64,000 bases of DNA from Sphingomonadaceae bacterium OTU29LAMAA1 (GTDB taxonomy: Bacteria; Pseudomonadota; Alphaproteobacteria; Sphingomonadales; Sphingomonadaceae), in contig CP099617.1 in the NCBI GenBank assembly GCA_024072375.1, forward strand, positions 2,646,001-2,710,000, read 5' to 3'. This document shows positions 25,307-34,210 of this stretch, in pieces. The notes beneath the pieces were generated by a model. The model was given only the letters and a program-made list of their open reading frames with translations. It was not told where the DNA came from and searched no databases. The stretch's first letter is position 1; each line of letters begins with the position of its first letter. The translations under genes and the position numbers were made by a program.

Positions 25307-25756
25307 ATGGCTGCCAAGCGCCTCGTCCTGGATGATTTCATCCCGTATCGCCTGTCGATCACGTCGAACCTCGTCAGCGATTCGATCGCGCGAGCATATG
25401 AGTCGCTGTTCGGCCTGACCATTCCGGAATGGCGGCTGATCGCGGTAATCGCCGAAACCGGCGGCATCACCCAGCAGGCGATCGGTGCCAGGACGCTGAT
25501 GGACAAGGTGACGGTATCGCGTGCCGCCATTGCGCTGGTCGATCGTGGCCTGCTCGTGCGGCAGGCGAATCCCGAGGATCGCCGCTCGCACTTGCTCGAA
25601 CTGACCGACGCCGGCCGCGACCTGTACGCCGCCGTCTCGCCCAAGGCGCTCGATCTCGAAGACCGCATCTTCGCCGCGTTCGATCCGATCGAGGTGGCGC
25701 AATTCATGGACATGCTCCGCCGTGTCGAAGCGGTAACTGTCGCGATCGGGCGTTAG
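25307..25756 (+). CDS. MarR-family regulator, probable controller of hppD
   Basis: A 149-aa winged-helix dimer. The recognition helix is around LMDKVTVSRAAIALVDRG, and the wing has the family signature NPEDRRSHLLELTDAGR. It is divergently placed next to hppD with a palindrome in the 80-nt gap, as for HppR/HpaR-type regulators of aromatic catabolism. An aromatic effector such as homogentisate or 4-hydroxyphenylpyruvate is likely but not shown. Confidence 0.88.
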   Translation: MAAKRLVLDDFIPYRLSITSNLVSDSIARAYESLFGLTIPEWRLIAVIAETGGITQQAIGARTLMDKVTVSRAAIALVDRGLLVRQANPEDRRSHLLELTDAGRDLYAAVSPKALDLEDRIFAAFDPIEVAQFMDMLRRVEAVTVAIGR

Positions 25757-25837
25757 CGGCGAACAGCGACGCTCCGGCACAATTGTGCGACAATTGCCGT
25801 TTAGAGGCCCCGTCAGGATACGAATAAAGGGGCAGTT

Positions 25838-28561
25838 ATGCGTTTGGCGGCGGTGATGATGATGGCGGCGAGCTGGCCGGCGATGGCGGCGGCACAGCAG
25901 GTGCCCGCGCCTGGCCCGGTTTCGGCCCCCGTCCCGGCGCAGACGACGACCGCTCCCACTGCCGCGCCCGCGACGGGCACGGCCCCGCAGGACCAGCCGG
26001 CCGCCGTCGCCGCCGACCCGACCGTGCCTGCCGCCGCCGCCGCACAGTCGCCCTCCGTGCCGCAGACGACCGCGGCGCAATCCGATGCCGAGGAGGGCGA
26101 GGAGAACGAGATCGTCGTCACCGGTCGGCGACCGCCCGGTTCGGTGGTGGGCGACATTCCCGCCGAACAGATCCTCAGCCCCGCCGACATCCGGAGCTAC
26201 GGCGTCAGCAGCGTCTCCGACCTGCTCACCGAACTGGCGCCCCAGACGCGCAGCGGTGCGGGGGGGCCGCCGGTGGTGCTGCTCGACGGCAAGCGTATCT
26301 CCGGCTTCCAGGAAATCCGCGATATCCCGACCGAGGCGATCCTGCGCGTCGACATCCTGCCCGAAGAGGTCGCGCTGAAATACGGCTATACCGCCGATCA
26401 GAAGGTCGTGAACTTCGTCCTGCGACGCCGCTTCCGCTCGACCACGGTCGAGCTCGCCGATGTCATCCCGACGGAGGGCGGCAAGAACAGCCCGCAGGGC
26501 GAACTCGACCTGCTCACCATCCGCAGCGGATCGCGCTTCAACCTGCACAGCACCTATCGGCAAAGTTCGGCGCTGACCGAATCGGAGCGTGACATCGCGT
26601 TGGCGACGACCGAAGGCGGCACCAGCAGCTTCGACCAGCGGCCGTTCCGCACGCTGCAGCCGTTCAGCCGCAACTTCGGCACCAACGCCACCTTCGCGCA
26701 ACCGATCGGCGACGTCTCCGCCTCGATCAACGGCGAACTCAACGCGACGCAGTCGGTCGGCCGCTTCGGCCTGCCGCTCGACGCGGCGGGCATTCCGATC
26801 AGCCGCGATCCGCTCGAACAGCGCAACAACAACGTCACCGGCCACGTCGGCACCAGCCTCAACGGGCGGCTCAGCCCGCGCTGGCTGTGGACCGTCACCG
26901 GCGGTTTCGACCGGGCGGAGAGCAACACGTATACCGAACGCAACGGCGATGGCGTGCCGAACCGCGCCCGGTCGATTTCGAACAGCGGCGAGGTGCAGGC
27001 CCTCGCCAACGGTCCACTGTTCTCGCTGCCCGCCGGCGACGTGTCGACCGCGATCCGCGTCGGTGCCGACACCAGCGATTTCACCAGCCGCTCGGTGCGC
27101 GGCGGCCTCGCCACCACCGGCGACGTGTCGCGCGACAGCGCCAACGGCCGCATCAACGTCGACCTCCCGATCGCCAGCCGCAGCCGTGCGGTGCTCGGCT
27201 GGCTTGGCAATCTGTCGCTGAACGGGAATGCCGCGGTCAACCGGCTGTCGGATTACGGCACGCTGACCTCCTATGGCTATGGCCTTAACTGGGGCCCGAT
27301 CGAAGGCGTGCGGGTGATCGGGTCGATCAACCAGCAGGAGATCGCCCCCAGCGCCGCGCAACTCGGCAATCCGGTCGTCGTCACGCCGAACGTGCGCGTG
27401 TTCGACTTCGTGCAGGGCCAGACGGTGACGGTGACGACGGTGACCGGCGGCAACCCCGACCTGCGATCGAGCGACCGGCGCGTCACCCGCCTCGCACTCA
27501 ACCTGAAACCGTGGAGCGCCAAGGATCTGACGCTCACCGCCAATTACACCAAGCAGGATGTGCGCAATCCGATCCAGGGGTTGTCGTCGGCGACGTCGGT
27601 GTTCGAGGCCGCGCTGCCCGGTCGCTTTATCCGCGACGCGGACGGCAACCTGACCCGTGTCGACCGGCGATCGGTCAATTTCGCGCGATCGGAGACCGAG
27701 AACATCCGCTGGGGGATCAACTTCTCCAAGCCGATCAAGTCCAAGATCCAGAAGCAGATCGAGGCGTTCCGCGCCGGCACCGGACCGAACCCGTTCGCCG
27801 GACTACGTTTTCCCGGTGCCAATGGACGTCCCGGTGAGGGCGGACCGGGGCAGCGAGGCGGCGGCGCACCGGGCGCTGCTCCCAATGCGGCCGGCACCGA
27901 TGCACCGCCGCAGGGCGATCGGCCCAATGCTGGTGACCGCCCGGCCGGCGATGGCGCGCAGGCCAACGGCGGCGGCGAGGGCGGTGGACGTGCGCGCGGG
28001 GGCTTCGGCGGCGGCGGCGGCGGTGGCCGTGGTTTCGGTGGCGGCGGCGGGCGCGGCGGCCAGGGTGGCGGCCGCATCCAGTTCGCCTTCTACCACACGT
28101 TGAACCTGACCAACCGGTTGACGCTGGCGGAGGGGGGACCGGTGCTCGACGCGTTCAACGGCGACATCATCGGCTCCTCGACCAGCGACGGCCAACCGCG
28201 CCATGAATTCGAAGGGCAGGCGGGCTATTCCAACAACGGCATCGGCGTGCGCCTGTCGGCGAACTACGCTACGGGCGCCAGCGTCAACGGCGGCACCGCG
28301 GCCAACCCGACGCCCTTGCGCTTCGAAGGGCTGGCGACCGCCGACCTGCGCCTGTTCGCGGACCTCGGCCAGCAACTGGAACTGGTGAAGGCCCATCCCT
28401 GGGTCCGTGGTGCGCGTGTCACCTTGTCGGTTGATAACATCTTCAACAGCCGCCAGCAGGTCCGCGACGCCGCCGGCCTGACGCCGATCACCTACCAGCC
28501 GGACTATCGCGATCCTCTGGGTCGCACGATCCGGTTGAGCCTGCGCAAGCTGTTCTTCTAG
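25838..28561 (+). CDS. TonB-dependent receptor with glycine-rich insertion
   Basis: A 907-aa outer-membrane receptor. The signal peptide ends in AMAAAQ, followed by an Ala/Pro/Thr-rich linker to about residue 90 and a plug starting at EIVVTGRRPPGS, with VVLLDGKRI and the ILRVDILPEEVALKYG signature. The barrel ends with the classical terminal aromatic strand (LRKLFF). Residues about 655-746 are an insertion dominated by Gly, Pro and Ala, with several GGGG runs, presumably an extracellular loop. Nucleotides there are strongly GGC-repetitive. AAAGGGG lies before the ATG. The ligand is unknown; neighbours do not define one. Confidence 0.9.
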   Translation: MRLAAVMMMAASWPAMAAAQQVPAPGPVSAPVPAQTTTAPTAAPATGTAPQDQPAAVAADPTVPAAAAAQSPSVPQTTAAQSDAEEGEENEIVVTGRRPPGSVVGDIPAEQILSPADIRSYGVSSVSDLLTELAPQTRSGAGGPPVVLLDGKRISGFQEIRDIPTEAILRVDILPEEVALKYGYTADQKVVNFVLRRRFRSTTVELADVIPTEGGKNSPQGELDLLTIRSGSRFNLHSTYRQSSALTESERDIALATTEGGTSSFDQRPFRTLQPFSRNFGTNATFAQPIGDVSASINGELNATQSVGRFGLPLDAAGIPISRDPLEQRNNNVTGHVGTSLNGRLSPRWLWTVTGGFDRAESNTYTERNGDGVPNRARSISNSGEVQALANGPLFSLPAGDVSTAIRVGADTSDFTSRSVRGGLATTGDVSRDSANGRINVDLPIASRSRAVLGWLGNLSLNGNAAVNRLSDYGTLTSYGYGLNWGPIEGVRVIGSINQQEIAPSAAQLGNPVVVTPNVRVFDFVQGQTVTVTTVTGGNPDLRSSDRRVTRLALNLKPWSAKDLTLTANYTKQDVRNPIQGLSSATSVFEAALPGRFIRDADGNLTRVDRRSVNFARSETENIRWGINFSKPIKSKIQKQIEAFRAGTGPNPFAGLRFPGANGRPGEGGPGQRGGGAPGAAPNAAGTDAPPQGDRPNAGDRPAGDGAQANGGGEGGGRARGGFGGGGGGGRGFGGGGGRGGQGGGRIQFAFYHTLNLTNRLTLAEGGPVLDAFNGDIIGSSTSDGQPRHEFEGQAGYSNNGIGVRLSANYATGASVNGGTAANPTPLRFEGLATADLRLFADLGQQLELVKAHPWVRGARVTLSVDNIFNSRQQVRDAAGLTPITYQPDYRDPLGRTIRLSLRKLFF

Positions 28562-28570
28562 GGACGGAAA

Positions 28571-28722
28571 GAAGGTTGGTTCGCGCGGAGGCGCGGAGAA
28601 GAAAGAAGAAGGTCTGCGGGGGCCGCGTGCTGCACCGCAGGCCTTCTGACCGAGTGATGAAAGCGGCTGCGCCGCGGCGGCATCCCTCTTCTTCTCCGCG
28701 TCTCCGCGTGAATCACATCTTC
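28571..28722. repeat. Dispersed inverted repeat, copy 1
   Basis: Arms at about 28571-28610 (GAAGGTTGGTTCGCGCGGAG...) and 28688-28722 (TTCTTCTCCGCGTCTCCGCG...) are near reverse complements around a variable centre. The same element is found at about 50281-50500. There is no coding sequence inside. The element sits between the convergent ends of the receptor and ABC-transporter genes. Confidence 0.75.
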
Positions 28723-30257
28723 TAAAGCCCGATCCGCGTTGCCAGCCAGTCCGCCGCCTGTTCCGGCGTCCGCTTGTCCGCGTCGCGATCGACCTGATAA
28801 TTCGCCTCGCGCATTGCACTCACCGGAATGCGCCCGACCAGCGGGGTCAGCGCCGCAACGAACTTCGCGTCTTTCGCCCGCGCCGGTGCGACCATCAGCA
28901 GCGCATTGTAGCTGGGTATCGCATGCCGCGGATCGCTCAATACCGTCAGCCGGTCCGCCGCGATCCGTCCGTCGGAAGAGAAAGCGGAGATCACGTCCGC
29001 CCCGCCACTCGCCAGCGCACGGTACATGAAGGTCGGCGCATAGGGCGTCGTCGCCTTGAACCGCAATGGATAGGCCTTGCGTACCGCCGTCCATTCCGGC
29101 CGTTCGAGGAATTCAAGGTCGCTGCCCAGCGTCAGCCCCGGCGCCGCATCGACCAGATCGGCCAGGCTCTCGATCCCCCGCCGCTTCGCATCGTCGCCGC
29201 GCATCGCAAAGGCATAGGCATTCTCGAACCCCAGCGATCCGATCGACCGCACGCCGCTGGTAGCCTGCGCCCAACGCCCGATCCCGGCGACCATCGCCTT
29301 CGGATCGGGCACGTCGGTCCGTCGCATCGGCCCGGTCCAGAGGGTGCCCGCATATTCGACATAGACGTCGACGTCGCCGCCGCTCAGCGCGCCGTAGATC
29401 ACCGCCGACCCCAGCCCGTCGCGATAGCGGACGGTATAGCCGGCGCGCTCCAGCCGGTCGCCGATCAGCCGTGCGAGGATATATTGCTCGGAGAAGTTCT
29501 TGGCGCCGATGGTTACGACCGTGCCGTCCGCGCGCTGCCACAGCGGTGCGGTGGCGAGCAGCAGCCCGACGATCAGCGCGACGCTTGCGCCGATCCACAG
29601 TGGCCGGCGCCGCCGCGCGATGCCGCGCTCGATCAGCCCGATCAGCGCATCGGCGGCCAATGCCAGTCCTGCCGCGGCAAAGCAGCCCGCCAGCACCAGC
29701 GCCCAGTTCTGCGTCTGCAACCCGGCGAAAATCATGTCGCCAAGGCTCGGCTGCCCGACCGTGGTCGACAGCGTCGCCGCGCCGATCGTCCACACCGCCG
29801 CGGTGCGGATGCCGGCGATCAGCACGGGTGCGACCAGCGGCGCCTCGACCAGCCGCAATGTCTGGGCCGACGTCATCCCGACCGCCTGTGCCGCCTGTCG
29901 CACCGCCGGATCGATCCCGGTCAGCCCCGCGACGCCATTGCGGATGATCGGCAGCAGCGCATACAGCGTCAGTGCTATGAGTGACGGCAGGAAGCCGAGC
30001 GCCGGTATGCCGCCGCCGACCAGCGCCGACAGCCACAACAGCAACGGATAGAAGAGCGCGAGCAGCGCAAGGCTGGGCACCGTCTGCACCAGACTGGCGC
30101 ACCCGAGGATGACGTTGCCCGCGCGCGGCCGGCGTGTTGCAAGGATGGCGAGCGGAAGGCTGATCACGATCCCGAGCACCAGCGCCGCCGCCGACAGCAG
30201 GACATGCTGCGCCAGTAACGGCGGCACCCGGCCGAGCGCGTCGAGAAAGGCGCTCAT
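28722..30257 (-). CDS. Osmoprotectant-type ABC transporter: fused permease and substrate-binding protein
   Basis: A 511-aa fusion. Residues about 1-210 are a BPD-type permease with the EAA-loop region (AVGMTSAQTLRLVEAPLVAPV). After a further helix (about 220-240) comes a periplasmic OpuAC-type binding domain opening with GAKNFSEQYILARL and containing VEYAGTLWTG. This arrangement is known for OpuC/OpuB-like quaternary-amine importers and for the ergothioneine importer EgtU. The ligand (glycine betaine, choline or another betaine) cannot be decided here. The ATG overlaps the ATPase stop by 4 nt, so the two form one transport operon. Confidence 0.9.
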   Translation of the reverse strand: MSAFLDALGRVPPLLAQHVLLSAAALVLGIVISLPLAILATRRPRAGNVILGCASLVQTVPSLALLALFYPLLLWLSALVGGGIPALGFLPSLIALTLYALLPIIRNGVAGLTGIDPAVRQAAQAVGMTSAQTLRLVEAPLVAPVLIAGIRTAAVWTIGAATLSTTVGQPSLGDMIFAGLQTQNWALVLAGCFAAAGLALAADALIGLIERGIARRRRPLWIGASVALIVGLLLATAPLWQRADGTVVTIGAKNFSEQYILARLIGDRLERAGYTVRYRDGLGSAVIYGALSGGDVDVYVEYAGTLWTGPMRRTDVPDPKAMVAGIGRWAQATSGVRSIGSLGFENAYAFAMRGDDAKRRGIESLADLVDAAPGLTLGSDLEFLERPEWTAVRKAYPLRFKATTPYAPTFMYRALASGGADVISAFSSDGRIAADRLTVLSDPRHAIPSYNALLMVAPARAKDAKFVAALTPLVGRIPVSAMREANYQVDRDADKRTPEQAADWLATRIGL

Positions 30258-31006
30258 GCCGACAGGGCCCGCAGTCGCTCTGCCTGATGACGGGGCACCG
30301 CGACCAGCGCCTGTGCGGCGTCCCCGCCGCCGCCGTTCAGCAATGCGGCAGGGGTGGCATCCGCGACGATCCGCCCCGCCTGCATCACCAGCACCCGATC
30401 GGCGAGCAGCAACGCCTCCGCCATGTCGTGCGTGACGAGGATCGTGGTCAGCCCCAGCCGATCGTGCAGCGCGCGTATCTCGCCACCCAAGGCGTCGCGC
30501 GTCACTGGATCGAGCGCACCGAACGCTTCGTCGAGCAGCAGCAGTTTCGCCCCCGGTGCCAGCGCCCGCGCGATGGCGACACGCTGCCGCTGTCCGCCCG
30601 ACAGCGCATCCGGCATGCGACCGGCGAGGTCGCGGGGCAGGTCGACCAGTTCGAGCAGCGCGACCACGTCGGCGGGCGGTTCGCCGGCGATGCGTGGGCC
30701 GATGCCGATATTCTCGGCGACGGTCATGTGCGGGAACAGGCCGATGCTCTGGAAGACATAGCCGATGCGCCGCCGCAGCGCCGGGGCGGGGCCGCACGCG
30801 ACATCCGCGCCGTCCAGCAGCACGCGGCCCGACGTGGGTTCGATCAGGCGATTGATCGTTTTGAGCAGCGTCGATTTGCCCGACCCCGACGCACCGACCA
30901 GCGCGACGAAGCTGCCCCGCGCGATGCTCAGGTCGACCTGGTCTATCGCCAGCGTATCGCCATAAGCCTTGGTGACGGCGTCAAAACGGAGCGATTCTGC
31001 TGGCAT
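30254..31006 (-). CDS. Osmoprotectant-type ABC transporter ATP-binding protein
   Basis: A 250-aa ATPase partner of the fused permease. Walker A GASGSGKST, Q-loop YVFQSIGLF, signature LSGGQRQRV, Walker B LLLLDEAFGALD and the H-loop THD are all present. ALRRRIGYVFQSIGLFPHMT is typical of the OpuCA/ProV group. It lacks the C-terminal CBS domains found in OpuCA/ProV of many species, so osmotic gating may be absent. It is the first gene of the operon. Confidence 0.92.
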   Translation of the reverse strand: MPAESLRFDAVTKAYGDTLAIDQVDLSIARGSFVALVGASGSGKSTLLKTINRLIEPTSGRVLLDGADVACGPAPALRRRIGYVFQSIGLFPHMTVAENIGIGPRIAGEPPADVVALLELVDLPRDLAGRMPDALSGGQRQRVAIARALAPGAKLLLLDEAFGALDPVTRDALGGEIRALHDRLGLTTILVTHDMAEALLLADRVLVMQAGRIVADATPAALLNGGGGDAAQALVAVPRHQAERLRALSA

Positions 31007-31072
31007 CGGACGCGACGATGCGGGATGCCCGGATCAAAGTCCAACGAATGGACCGACCGGAGAGGGAACGGC

Positions 31073-31861
31073 ATGAGCGATGTGAAGGCGATCTTCATCA
31101 CGGGTGGCGGATCGGGCATCGGCCGTGCGGTCGCGCGACTGTTCGCCGAGCGGGGATGGCGGGTCGGGATCGCCGACGTCAACACCGCCGGCCTCGCCGA
31201 AACCGCCGCGATGCTGCCTCGCGGGATGGTCGAGACCTATGCCATGGACGTGCGCGACCGCGATGCGTGGACCGCCAGCCTGAATGCCTTCGTGCAGGCC
31301 AGCGGCGACCGGCTCGACGTTTTGTTCAACAATGCCGGGATCGGCACCGGCGGGCCGCTGGCGGAGGCGGATTTCGACGCGATCGACCGGACGGTGGCGA
31401 TCAACCTGACGGGCGTGCTGAACGGTGCGCGGATCGGCCACGCCTATCTGGCGCGGACCCCGGGATCGGTGTTGCTCAACACCTCGTCGGCGTCCGGCAT
31501 CTACGGGTCTTCCGGTCTCGCAACCTATTCCGCGACGAAATTCGCGGTACGCGGCCTCAGCGAGGCGCTGGACGGCGAATGGTATCGCGAGGGGATCAAG
31601 GTCCGCTGCCTGCTGCCCAGCTTCATCGAAACGCCGTTGCTCGACGGCGTCGCCGGCGGCACCAACCGTTCGATCCGCGAGGCGGTGACCGGTGCCGGCC
31701 TCGAACTGACCCCCGTCGATACGGTGGCAGAGGCGGCGTGGAAAGCGGTGCACGGCGACACCGTCCACACCTATGTCGGCAAGACCGCCGATCGCCTCCG
31801 CTTCGCAGCGCGCTGGATGCCGGGCGTGTTGCGCAAGCGGATGCGGCGGTCGATGCGCTGA
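31073..31861 (+). CDS. Short-chain dehydrogenase/reductase
   Basis: A 262-aa classical SDR. Rossmann motif TGGGSGIG, NNAG in the fourth strand, catalytic Ser in NTSSASGIYG and Tyr/Lys in YSATK. Asp in IADVN after the second strand favours NAD over NADP. GAGAGG lies before the ATG. A basic C-terminus (RKRMRRSMR) is notable. The substrate is unknown. It is divergent from the ABC transporter. Confidence 0.88.
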   Translation: MSDVKAIFITGGGSGIGRAVARLFAERGWRVGIADVNTAGLAETAAMLPRGMVETYAMDVRDRDAWTASLNAFVQASGDRLDVLFNNAGIGTGGPLAEADFDAIDRTVAINLTGVLNGARIGHAYLARTPGSVLLNTSSASGIYGSSGLATYSATKFAVRGLSEALDGEWYREGIKVRCLLPSFIETPLLDGVAGGTNRSIREAVTGAGLELTPVDTVAEAAWKAVHGDTVHTYVGKTADRLRFAARWMPGVLRKRMRRSMR

Positions 31862-31862
31862 C

Positions 31863-32156
31863 CTATTCGTCGACTATCGCGTCGATCGCCTCCGCCATCT
31901 CGATATCGCGGCCCGACAGTCCGCCGGCATCGTGGGTAGTCAGCAGGATTTCGACGCGGTTGTAGACGTTGCGCCATTCGGGATGGTGATTGGCCTTTTC
32001 CGCCATCAGCGCGACCTGCGTCATGAAGCCGAATGCCTCGACGAAATCGGCGAACACGAGACTGCGGGTGATCGCATCGCGCGCCTCGTCATAATCCCAT
32101 TCGGGCAGACCATCGAGCGCGTCGGCGCGTTCGGCTTCGCTGAGGGGCTCGATCAT
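31863..32156 (-). CDS. Pterin-4a-carbinolamine dehydratase
   Basis: A 97-aa PCD/DCoH enzyme that regenerates the tetrahydropterin cofactor of aromatic amino-acid hydroxylases by dehydrating 4a-hydroxytetrahydrobiopterin. The signature ANHHPEW and the TTHDAGGLS segment are present, and the length is normal for the family. No phenylalanine hydroxylase is in the window, but the nearby homogentisate genes make a phenylalanine/tyrosine link plausible. It is convergent with the SDR gene, 1 nt apart. Confidence 0.92.
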   Translation of the reverse strand: MIEPLSEAERADALDGLPEWDYDEARDAITRSLVFADFVEAFGFMTQVALMAEKANHHPEWRNVYNRVEILLTTHDAGGLSGRDIEMAEAIDAIVDE

Positions 32157-32194
32157 GCGTGCGTGTTCCTTGCTGGAGGGCAAGCAGACGGGGT

Positions 32195-32617
32195 ATGGCG
32201 GCGGCGATGAACGGGCAAGATGCTTATGGACCGGCGCCGGACGCCGAGGCGATCGAGGGAATCGCCCGCGACACGATCGCGCGACTGCCGTCGACGTTCG
32301 CCACGCATCTGGGCGACGTGCTGTTGCTGGTGGAGGAAGAAGCAGATGCGGAGACGCTCGCTGCATTGGGTCTGGAGCACCCTCTCGACCTGACCGGCCT
32401 GTATCACGGGCGGCCGTTGGGCGAGAAATCGTCGATGGATTCCGGCACGATGCCCGATCGCATTCATCTGTATAGACAGGCGATCCTCGCCGAGTGGGCC
32501 GAAACCGGGGTGCGGCTGGACGATCTGGTCCGTCACGTGACCATTCACGAAATCGGCCATCATTTCGGCCTGTCCGACGACGACATGCACGCGCTGGAAG
32601 ACGCTGTGGCGGATTGA
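32195..32617 (+). CDS. Zincin-like metallopeptidase (DUF1025/MMP family)
   Basis: An approximately 140-aa protein with the zinc motif [13 protein letters not shown]: two His, catalytic Glu and a third ligand Asp, in a small soluble minimal-metalloprotease fold. Starts at 32159, 32195 or 32207 are possible, none with a strong ribosome site. It overlaps the ccmA start by 4 nt, a pairing seen in other sphingomonads. Substrates of this family are not known. Confidence 0.82.
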   Translation: MAAAMNGQDAYGPAPDAEAIEGIARDTIARLPSTFATHLGDVLLLVEEEADAETLAALGLEHPLDLTGLYHGRPLGEKSSMDSGTMPDRIHLYRQAILAEWAETGVRLDDLVRHVTIHEIGHHFGLSDDDMHALEDAVAD

Positions 32618-33168
32618 GCGCACTGGCCCTCGCCGATGTCGCCTGCGCGCGCGGCGGGCGCATGTTGTTCGAGGGGCTGGGTCTGTCGCTCGGGCCGGGC
32701 GACGCGGCACTGGTGACCGGACCCAATGGAGTCGGTAAATCCAGCCTGCTGCGGATCGCGGCGGGACTGCTCCGGCCGGCGGCGGGGACGGTGAACCGGA
32801 ATGGCGACGTGGCGCTGCTGGCCGAGGCGCATGCGCTCGATCCGGAAGTATCGTTGATGCGCGCACTCGCCTTCTGGATCGACGATCGCGCCGCGGCGGC
32901 TCTCGCCGCGACAGGGCTGGCCGGACTGGGCGAGGTGCCGGTGCGGGTCCTGTCTACCGGACAGCGGCGGCGGGCGGGGCTGGCCCGCGTTATCGGCACG
33001 CGGGCGGCGATCTGGCTGCTCGACGAACCTGGCAACGGGCTCGATAGTGCCGGGATCGCGCTGCTGGAATCGGCCGTGGCGGTGCATCGGGCCACCGGCG
33101 GTATCGTCGTCATCGCGACGCACCAGCCGGTCGACCTGCCCGGCGCGGTGCCGGTGAGGCTCGGCTGA
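32614..33168 (+). CDS. ccmA: Haem exporter ATP-binding protein CcmA
   Basis: A 184-aa ABC ATPase of cytochrome c maturation. Walker [10 protein letters not shown], signature [14 protein letters not shown] and Walker [12 protein letters not shown] match CcmA; the protein is short, as is normal for CcmA. It starts with TTG inside the zincin stop; no ATG or GTG fits. With CcmB it powers release of holo-CcmE. The next gene overlaps by one base. Confidence 0.88.
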   Translation: MSALALADVACARGGRMLFEGLGLSLGPGDAALVTGPNGVGKSSLLRIAAGLLRPAAGTVNRNGDVALLAEAHALDPEVSLMRALAFWIDDRAAAALAATGLAGLGEVPVRVLSTGQRRRAGLARVIGTRAAIWLLDEPGNGLDSAGIALLESAVAVHRATGGIVVIATHQPVDLPGAVPVRLG

Positions 33169-33815
33169 TGATGTTCGTCAGCCTCGTCGGGCGCGATCTG
33201 CGACGCGCGTGGATGGGCGGCGGGGCAGGCTGGCCGGTCGCTTTCTTCCTGCTGGTCGCGTGCCTGTTCCCGTTCGCGGTCGGGCCGGATGCCGCCTTGC
33301 TGGCGCGGATCGGCGGCGGTGTGATCTGGACGGCGGCTTTGCTCGCGGCGCTGCTGCCGGTCGAGCGACTGGTGGGCCCGGATGTCGAGGCGGGGGTGAT
33401 CGATCAATTGGCGGTGCGAGGCGTGCCGCTGGCGCTGATCGGCCTCGCCAAAACGACCGCGCACTGGATCGGATTCGCGCCGCCGTTGATGGCGGCCGCG
33501 ATCGTCGCGGCGGGATTGTTCGACCTATCGGCGGCGACCGTCTGGCGTATCGAACTGGGCCTCGCCATCGGCACGCCCGGACTCGCGGCACTTGCCGTGG
33601 CGACATCCGCACTGATCGCGGGATTACGCGGCGGCGGGGCGGTAGCCGGACTGGTCATGTTGCCGCTGGCGATCCCGCTGCTCGTCTTCGGCGCGGGATC
33701 GCTCGATGCCACTGCGGGGGAAGGAGCCCTCAAGCTGCTGGGCGCGGTCAGCCTGTTACTGGTGGCCGGCGCACCTTGGATCGCTGCCGCTGCGATGCGG
33801 GCCCGGATGGATTAG
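33168..33815 (+). CDS. ccmB: Haem exporter membrane protein CcmB
   Basis: A 215-aa inner-membrane protein with six hydrophobic helices. The N-terminus [15 protein letters not shown] and the [20 protein letters not shown] segment after the second helix are family markers. It overlaps ccmA by one base. ccmC and the rest of the system are not adjacent, unlike the compact ccmABCDEFGH of many species. Confidence 0.88.
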   Translation: MMFVSLVGRDLRRAWMGGGAGWPVAFFLLVACLFPFAVGPDAALLARIGGGVIWTAALLAALLPVERLVGPDVEAGVIDQLAVRGVPLALIGLAKTTAHWIGFAPPLMAAAIVAAGLFDLSAATVWRIELGLAIGTPGLAALAVATSALIAGLRGGGAVAGLVMLPLAIPLLVFGAGSLDATAGEGALKLLGAVSLLLVAGAPWIAAAAMRARMD

Positions 33816-33823
33816 GGTCAAAT

Positions 33824-34024
33824 TCAGGATTGATGATCCGAAGCATAGACCATCGCTGCGGCCGTACCGGTTGCCGGTTTTAAATGAAACCATTCAGGGC
33901 GATCGATCGCGGTAAGAAATGCGAGGACGGTCAGGCCGAACATCAACAGGGCAAGCCTGCCCCACAACGGATTCAGCGGCTGATCGTCGGTACGGTTATT
34001 GGTGTTGTCGTCGTTCGTCTGCAT
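33824..34024 (-). CDS. Small single-pass membrane protein
   Basis: A 66-aa protein with a polar Asn/Asp/Thr-rich N-terminus, one membrane helix (about residues 24-41, RLALLMFGLTVLAFLTAI) and a short C-terminal tail. A strong GAAGGAGG lies 8 nt before the ATG, which supports it as real. It is convergent with ccmB. Function unknown. Confidence 0.68.
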   Translation of the reverse strand: MQTNDDNTNNRTDDQPLNPLWGRLALLMFGLTVLAFLTAIDRPEWFHLKPATGTAAAMVYASDHQS

Positions 34025-34210
34025 CGTTGTGCCTCCTTCGTGGGCAACAGCATATGCACATCAAAATTCTTCCGTACGACGAGCGTTCCGTAACGAATTC
34101 TTGCTGCGCTGCAGCGAGTGGCGGATGCGCGACGAATAGTGAGCGATGCCAAAAGCTTCGACGCTTTGTAACATTGCATGGCGGCCGATCGACGATCGGG
34201 CGGCAGGCCT

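Noticed and set aside
25247..27361. 704-aa antisense frame through the MarR gene and second TonB receptor
   Set aside because: It covers two real genes and an operator, with no recognisable motif and Arg/Asp/Ala-rich sequence.
32614..33168. ccmA as a pseudogene because it lacks an ATG
   Set aside because: A TTG overlapping the upstream stop gives a complete ABC protein with all ATPase motifs.
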